Shown piece by piece: positions 61,160 to 64,000 of a stretch of DNA of 64,000 nt (its first letter is position 1; the number at the start of each line of letters is the position of its first letter). The notes under the pieces were generated by a model. The model was not told the DNA's origin. It ran no database searches and worked only from the letters and a program-made list of their open reading frames with translations. The translations under genes were made by a program, and so were the position numbers. The DNA is from Medakamo hakoo (taxonomy: Eukaryota; Chlorophyta; Trebouxiophyceae; Coccomyxaceae): assembly GCA_026636295.1 (NCBI GenBank), contig CP089450.1:682001-746000 (forward strand), read 5' to 3'.

Positions 61160-61612
61160 CGTGGAGGTGGGGCGTGTGGGACCGCGATCAGAGGGGCGAA
61201 ACGAGAATTCTTGTTTGCACCCAGCCAGCTCTCTTTTCTCTCCATCATATCCAACCCAATCACAGCTGGGAAAGGACGGCTCCGCCCACGCTAAGAGAAC
61301 GCGGAGAACACGGACCACGTGGAGTGCGCGAGCAGCTTTTCAACGACAAAGCACGCGGACTGTAAAGTCGTGGCCTCGGTACGGAGGGCGTGCGCCACGC
61401 CACGCCGACGGCAGAGTGAACCGCGCCTTCAACCGCGGAGGAAGCGGAAGAAAATCGTGGAATGAAAAAGAAGAGAGAAAAAAGCTTCGACAGTTGGTAT
61501 GTGCACGCTGTGAAAATGCGCTCCCGCGCCAGGCCTCCCCCCCCCCCGCCTGGATGATCTTACCACCACGCAGATGCCAGCAAAGTAAGCGCCAACCGAT
61601 TCCCTGCCTTCC
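61160..61612. other. Intergenic, nothing recognised
   Basis: 453 bases with a lower GC stretch (about 61430-61510) and a C-run at about 61539-61547. It contains the NudC promoter and the 3' end of the next gene. A continuation of the hypothetical protein by a further exon cannot be excluded. Confidence 0.35.
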
Positions 61613-62290
61613 TCAGCGCGTGGGCGGCGGAGGTGGTTGCGCCGGCGCGCCGCCACTCACGCCTCTAGCCACGCCCGCCGCCGCCGCCACGCCGCCCGGC
61701 CCCCTCACTCCAGGTGGCACTGTGCAGGAGGCAGCAACGACGCCCACACCGCCACCATCACCAGCAGCCTTAGTCGCCGCCGCCCCTTCTTTGGCCGCAA
61801 CCCGCACGGCCATCGCCGGTGTCGAAAACTGGTCCACCGCCGGGCTCCACGCCCAGGCGGACGGCGCGTGGCGGAATGCACAGCGACCGGGCGCGCCGGC
61901 CGGCGTGACGTTGCCTGGATACCCGCGCGCGTGGGCGGCGCCCCAGTCGGCGGCGGCGGCGGCGGCGGTGAGGATGTCCGGCAGGGCCGGGCGAGGCGGG
62001 GGCGGGCTGGACGGCGGGGTGGTGGTGGAATCCCGGCCGGCGGCGGCGGGCGGGCCAGGGTAAAAGCGGGAGGGGTGGTTTTCGGTGCCGCGGCCGCCGG
62101 GAACAAAGCGTGGGGAGGGGGCGTCGCCGCCAGCGGGGCGGCCGTCGCGGACCGGGCCTGGGAGGGGTTGGGGAGGGTTGCGTGGAGTGACCGGGGGGGG
62201 GGGGGGGTGAGGGGAGGAAAGGAGAGGAGGACGCTCGTCGACCGCCGCACACGCCTTTGACACCCACGACAACGCACGCGGCAGGTGCAT
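61613..62290 (-). CDS. Hypothetical Pro/Ala-rich protein
   Basis: Proposed exons 62278-62290 (13 bases) and 61613-62157 encode 185 residues. The donor GTGCGTTG and the acceptor CCTCCCAG after a long C-rich tract match the local pattern and keep frame (MHLPRPVRDGRPAGG). Distinct segments are GTENHPSRFYPGPP and RPALPDILTAAAAAADWGAA. HARGYPGNVTPAGAPGRCAF and WSPAVDQFSTPAMAVR follow. No known family is recognised. A GTGAGGG inside the C-terminal part could be a further donor, so the 3' end is uncertain. It could be an unspliced 225-residue frame instead. Confidence 0.4.
   Translation of the reverse strand: MHLPRALSWVSKACAAVDERPPLLSSPHPPPPPVTPRNPPQPLPGPVRDGRPAGGDAPSPRFVPGGRGTENHPSRFYPGPPAAAGRDSTTTPPSSPPPPRPALPDILTAAAAAADWGAAHARGYPGNVTPAGAPGRCAFRHAPSAWAWSPAVDQFSTPAMAVRVAAKEGAAATKAAGDGGGVGVVAASCTVPPGVRGPGGVAAAAGVARGVSGGAPAQPPPPPTR
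62193..62207 (+). repeat. G15 homopolymer
   Basis: Fifteen consecutive Gs. On the minus strand this is a C-tract inside the proposed intron's pyrimidine region. The length may be unreliable in sequencing. Confidence 0.8.
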
Positions 62291-62576
62291 GGCGCGGCGG
62301 ACTGGCTGGGCGGGGTTGGAGGCGGAGGGCGGGGGTGGTGCGGCCGGGTTTGGGCGTTTTTTTGAAGCGGTGAGGTTGGATGCAGAGCAGTGCAGAGCTG
62401 GCGACGCCGCCGTCCCGGCCACTCGTCCTGGCCTCTCCCCTCCCTCCATCCATCTTTTTTTCTCACCGCTTCCACCCCGCTCACCCCCCTCCCGCCCTCG
62501 CCCCATTGCTCAGGCACCGGATGAGAGTGACACCAGTCCGCGCCCAACCTCGTCCCTCCATTCCATTCCATTTTTT

Positions 62577-63905
62577 TTACACAGGGCTTGGCCGCTCCAG
62601 GCCCGCCTTCCGACCCTCCCTCCCACTCCCACCACCGCCTTTACGTTTGACAATCCCGTACATACTGCCGACCGTCTTCCCCGCCCGCACGTCGTCCTCC
62701 ATGCCGTGCTCGATGGTCGCCGCCCAGCAGTCGCCCGCCTCCACGAACAGGGCGTTCTCCCCGCGCGGGATCTTGAAAAAGCCCATCTCGCCCCACCAGA
62801 TGCCCCACGAATTGCGGACGAGCCAGTACGGGCGGCCCGTGTCGCCGTCCTCGCCGTACCCGACGATGGACACGTCGTGGTCGACGTCGTCGGCCGTGCT
62901 GCGGTTCCGGTCGTCGAAGATGCCGCCGCGGTAGCCGTACGTGAAGTCGTCGGGCGTGGCGATGGAGCAGGTGATGGGCCCGCGCGCCAGCAGCTCGGCT
63001 TGCATGGCGCGCGCGTTGTCGGCCGGCGCCGCGTCGGGCGAGCCGACCCGCCCGTACGACGTGACGTAATACAGCAGCGGCGTCTTGACGGGCCAGCACG
63101 TGTCCTCGCCCTTGACGGGCATGCAGTTGACGCAGTACCCGCCGGCCGGGCAGTGCTTCAAGCCGATCTGCTCGTACTTGGAATGGTCCGTGGCGCTGGA
63201 GAGGAGGGGGGGAGGGGAGTGGAGGGGGAGGGGGGAGCGTGGTTGGGTCGTCTTTTTCCGACGGGGGGGCGGCGCCCTACCACCCACCCCACCCACCCCC
63301 CTCTTCTCAAGTCTCACCTGTACGTCAGGCAGCTCTCGTCCGGCAGGCCTTCCTTGGCCATGTACTGGAACACGTCGATGGGGTCGCCGCCGTCGCAGCC
63401 GCCGCCAAACCCCTTGAACGCCGCGCAGTTGAGGAGCGTTTGGCGGGACAGCATGACGTCCGGGCCCACGCCCTTTTTGGAGATTTTCAGGCGGTCGGAG
63501 AGCATGGACAGGGAGGCGTGCGCCCAGCAGGAGCCGCAGTAGGCGGGTTCCTGTCGTTGCGGCAATGGTGTTGTGTGCGGGAGGGGAATGGTGTGGGGTC
63601 GTTTGTTTTCGTTGCGCCCCCTGGTCCGCCCCGCGCGCCGCTTCACCCCCGCCGCCCACACCCAAACTCACATGCTGGTTCCACGACGGCGTGAGCAGGC
63701 TGCGTCCGTCCACATCGCCCCAGTCCCAGGATTTGGGCATGTGTTTGGGGATGGGCGCGGGCGTGTGGTTGAAGAAGGAGAGGTGTGGAGGCACGGGCGC
63801 GTGCGGGCGGCCGCGGTAACAGCCGGCCGAGGTCAGCGGGATGGACGCAGCTAGGACGAGGAGCGTGCAGGCCGCCATGGCCGGCGCGAGTGGCGGGCGC
63901 GCCAT
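62577..63905 (-). CDS. CTSZ: Cathepsin X/Z-like cysteine protease
   Basis: Exons 63672-63905, 63318-63550 and 62577-63195 encode 361 residues. A signal peptide is visible (MAACTLLVLAASIPLTSAG). The proregion is very short, as in cathepsin X/Z. The mature part begins around KSWDWGDVDGRSLLTPSWNQ. The active-site Cys is residue 86 in YCGSCWAHASLSMLSDRL, the His in DDVDHDVSIVGYGED and the Asn in YWLVRNSWGIWWGE. NCAAFKGFGGGCDGGDPIDV also matches. The expected HIP mini-loop before the Cys is changed to H-EPA across the splice. Cathepsin X is a lysosomal or vacuolar carboxypeptidase. An upstream in-frame ATG at 63962 would add 19 residues before the signal peptide. Confidence 0.93.
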   Translation of the reverse strand: MARPPLAPAMAACTLLVLAASIPLTSAGCYRGRPHAPVPPHLSFFNHTPAPIPKHMPKSWDWGDVDGRSLLTPSWNQHVSLGVGGGGEAARGADQGAQRKQTTPHHSPPAHNTIAATTGTRLLRLLLGARLPVHALRPPENLQKGRGPGRHAVPPNAPQLRGVQGVWRRLRRRRPHRRVPVHGQGRPAGRELPDVQVRLEKRGVGGVGGRAPPPRRKKTTQPRSPLPLHSPPPLLSSATDHSKYEQIGLKHCPAGGYCVNCMPVKGEDTCWPVKTPLLYYVTSYGRVGSPDAAPADNARAMQAELLARGPITCSIATPDDFTYGYRGGIFDDRNRSTADDVDHDVSIVGYGEDGDTGRPYWLVRNSWGIWWGEMGFFKIPRGENALFVEAGDCWAATIEHGMEDDVRAGKTVGSMYGIVKRKGGGGSGREGRKAGLERPSPV

Positions 63906-64000
63906 GGTTGTGCGCGTGCCTGTGCATGTGTGGTCGTTGTTTGGAGAGGGAGGGGCGGACATGCTGATGGAGGGTTTGAGGGCGGCACGCGCGTCGGCTG

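Noticed and set aside
61160-61318. Extended NudC N-terminus
   Set aside because: The only upstream in-frame candidate is GTG, and the family's N-terminal helix starts right after the ATG at 61159.

Overview
The window is nuclear DNA of a very GC-rich eukaryote, most likely a unicellular green alga. Short spliceosomal introns (mostly 80-350 bases, donors usually GTGAG or GTGCG, acceptors often after CA-rich or T-rich tracts) interrupt about two thirds of the genes. Several genes point to the green lineage: a SufE-BolA fusion with an apparent plastid transit peptide, a UDP-sugar pyrophosphorylase, a neurochondrin-family protein, a plastid-type CPBP protease and an F1-alpha-like protein with an organelle leader. 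Species was not identified. I see no rRNA, tRNA, CRISPR array, or recognisable transposon or viral element.

Layout. 1-16 kb: TAF5 and SOSS-B (head to head), eIF2B-gamma, SmF, PUS3, a helical-repeat protein, a CoA-binding protein, SufE-BolA, the F1-alpha-like ATPase and a coiled-coil protein. 16-30.5 kb: MCM8, a small membrane protein, a TFIIIC TPR subunit, a CLC channel/antiporter with CBS domains, and oligopeptidase B. 30.6-35 kb: gene A of an unusual paralogous pair. 35-47.3 kb: PIG-L, V-ATPase F, UDP-sugar pyrophosphorylase, LUC7, a universal stress protein, neurochondrin and a membrane protein of unknown function. 47.6-51.2 kb: gene B, the second paralogue. 51.3-64 kb: a peroxiredoxin-like protein, an eIF4H-like RRM protein, a DUF155/RMD1 protein, an ankyrin-malonyltransferase fusion, a CPBP protease, NudC, a short hypothetical protein and cathepsin X/Z.

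The strongest unusual signal is the A/B pair. A 1,771-base block (30662-32432 and 47596-49366) holds the upstream region, a four-base coding first exon, the whole 783-base intron and the first seven bases of exon 2. The two copies are the same length and I saw one difference. Immediately after the block the coding regions diverge strongly, keeping only islands of similarity. Downstream, the 3' flanks are again related but only moderately similar. This looks like an old duplication whose 5' regulatory half was recently overwritten by gene conversion, or a duplicated promoter-intron cassette driving a fast-evolving, lineage-specific protein family. Assembly duplication must be excluded.

Most other genes are housekeeping (transcription, translation, splicing, DNA repair, proteostasis). 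They are densely packed, with short divergent promoters and convergent 3' ends often about 75-330 bases apart.
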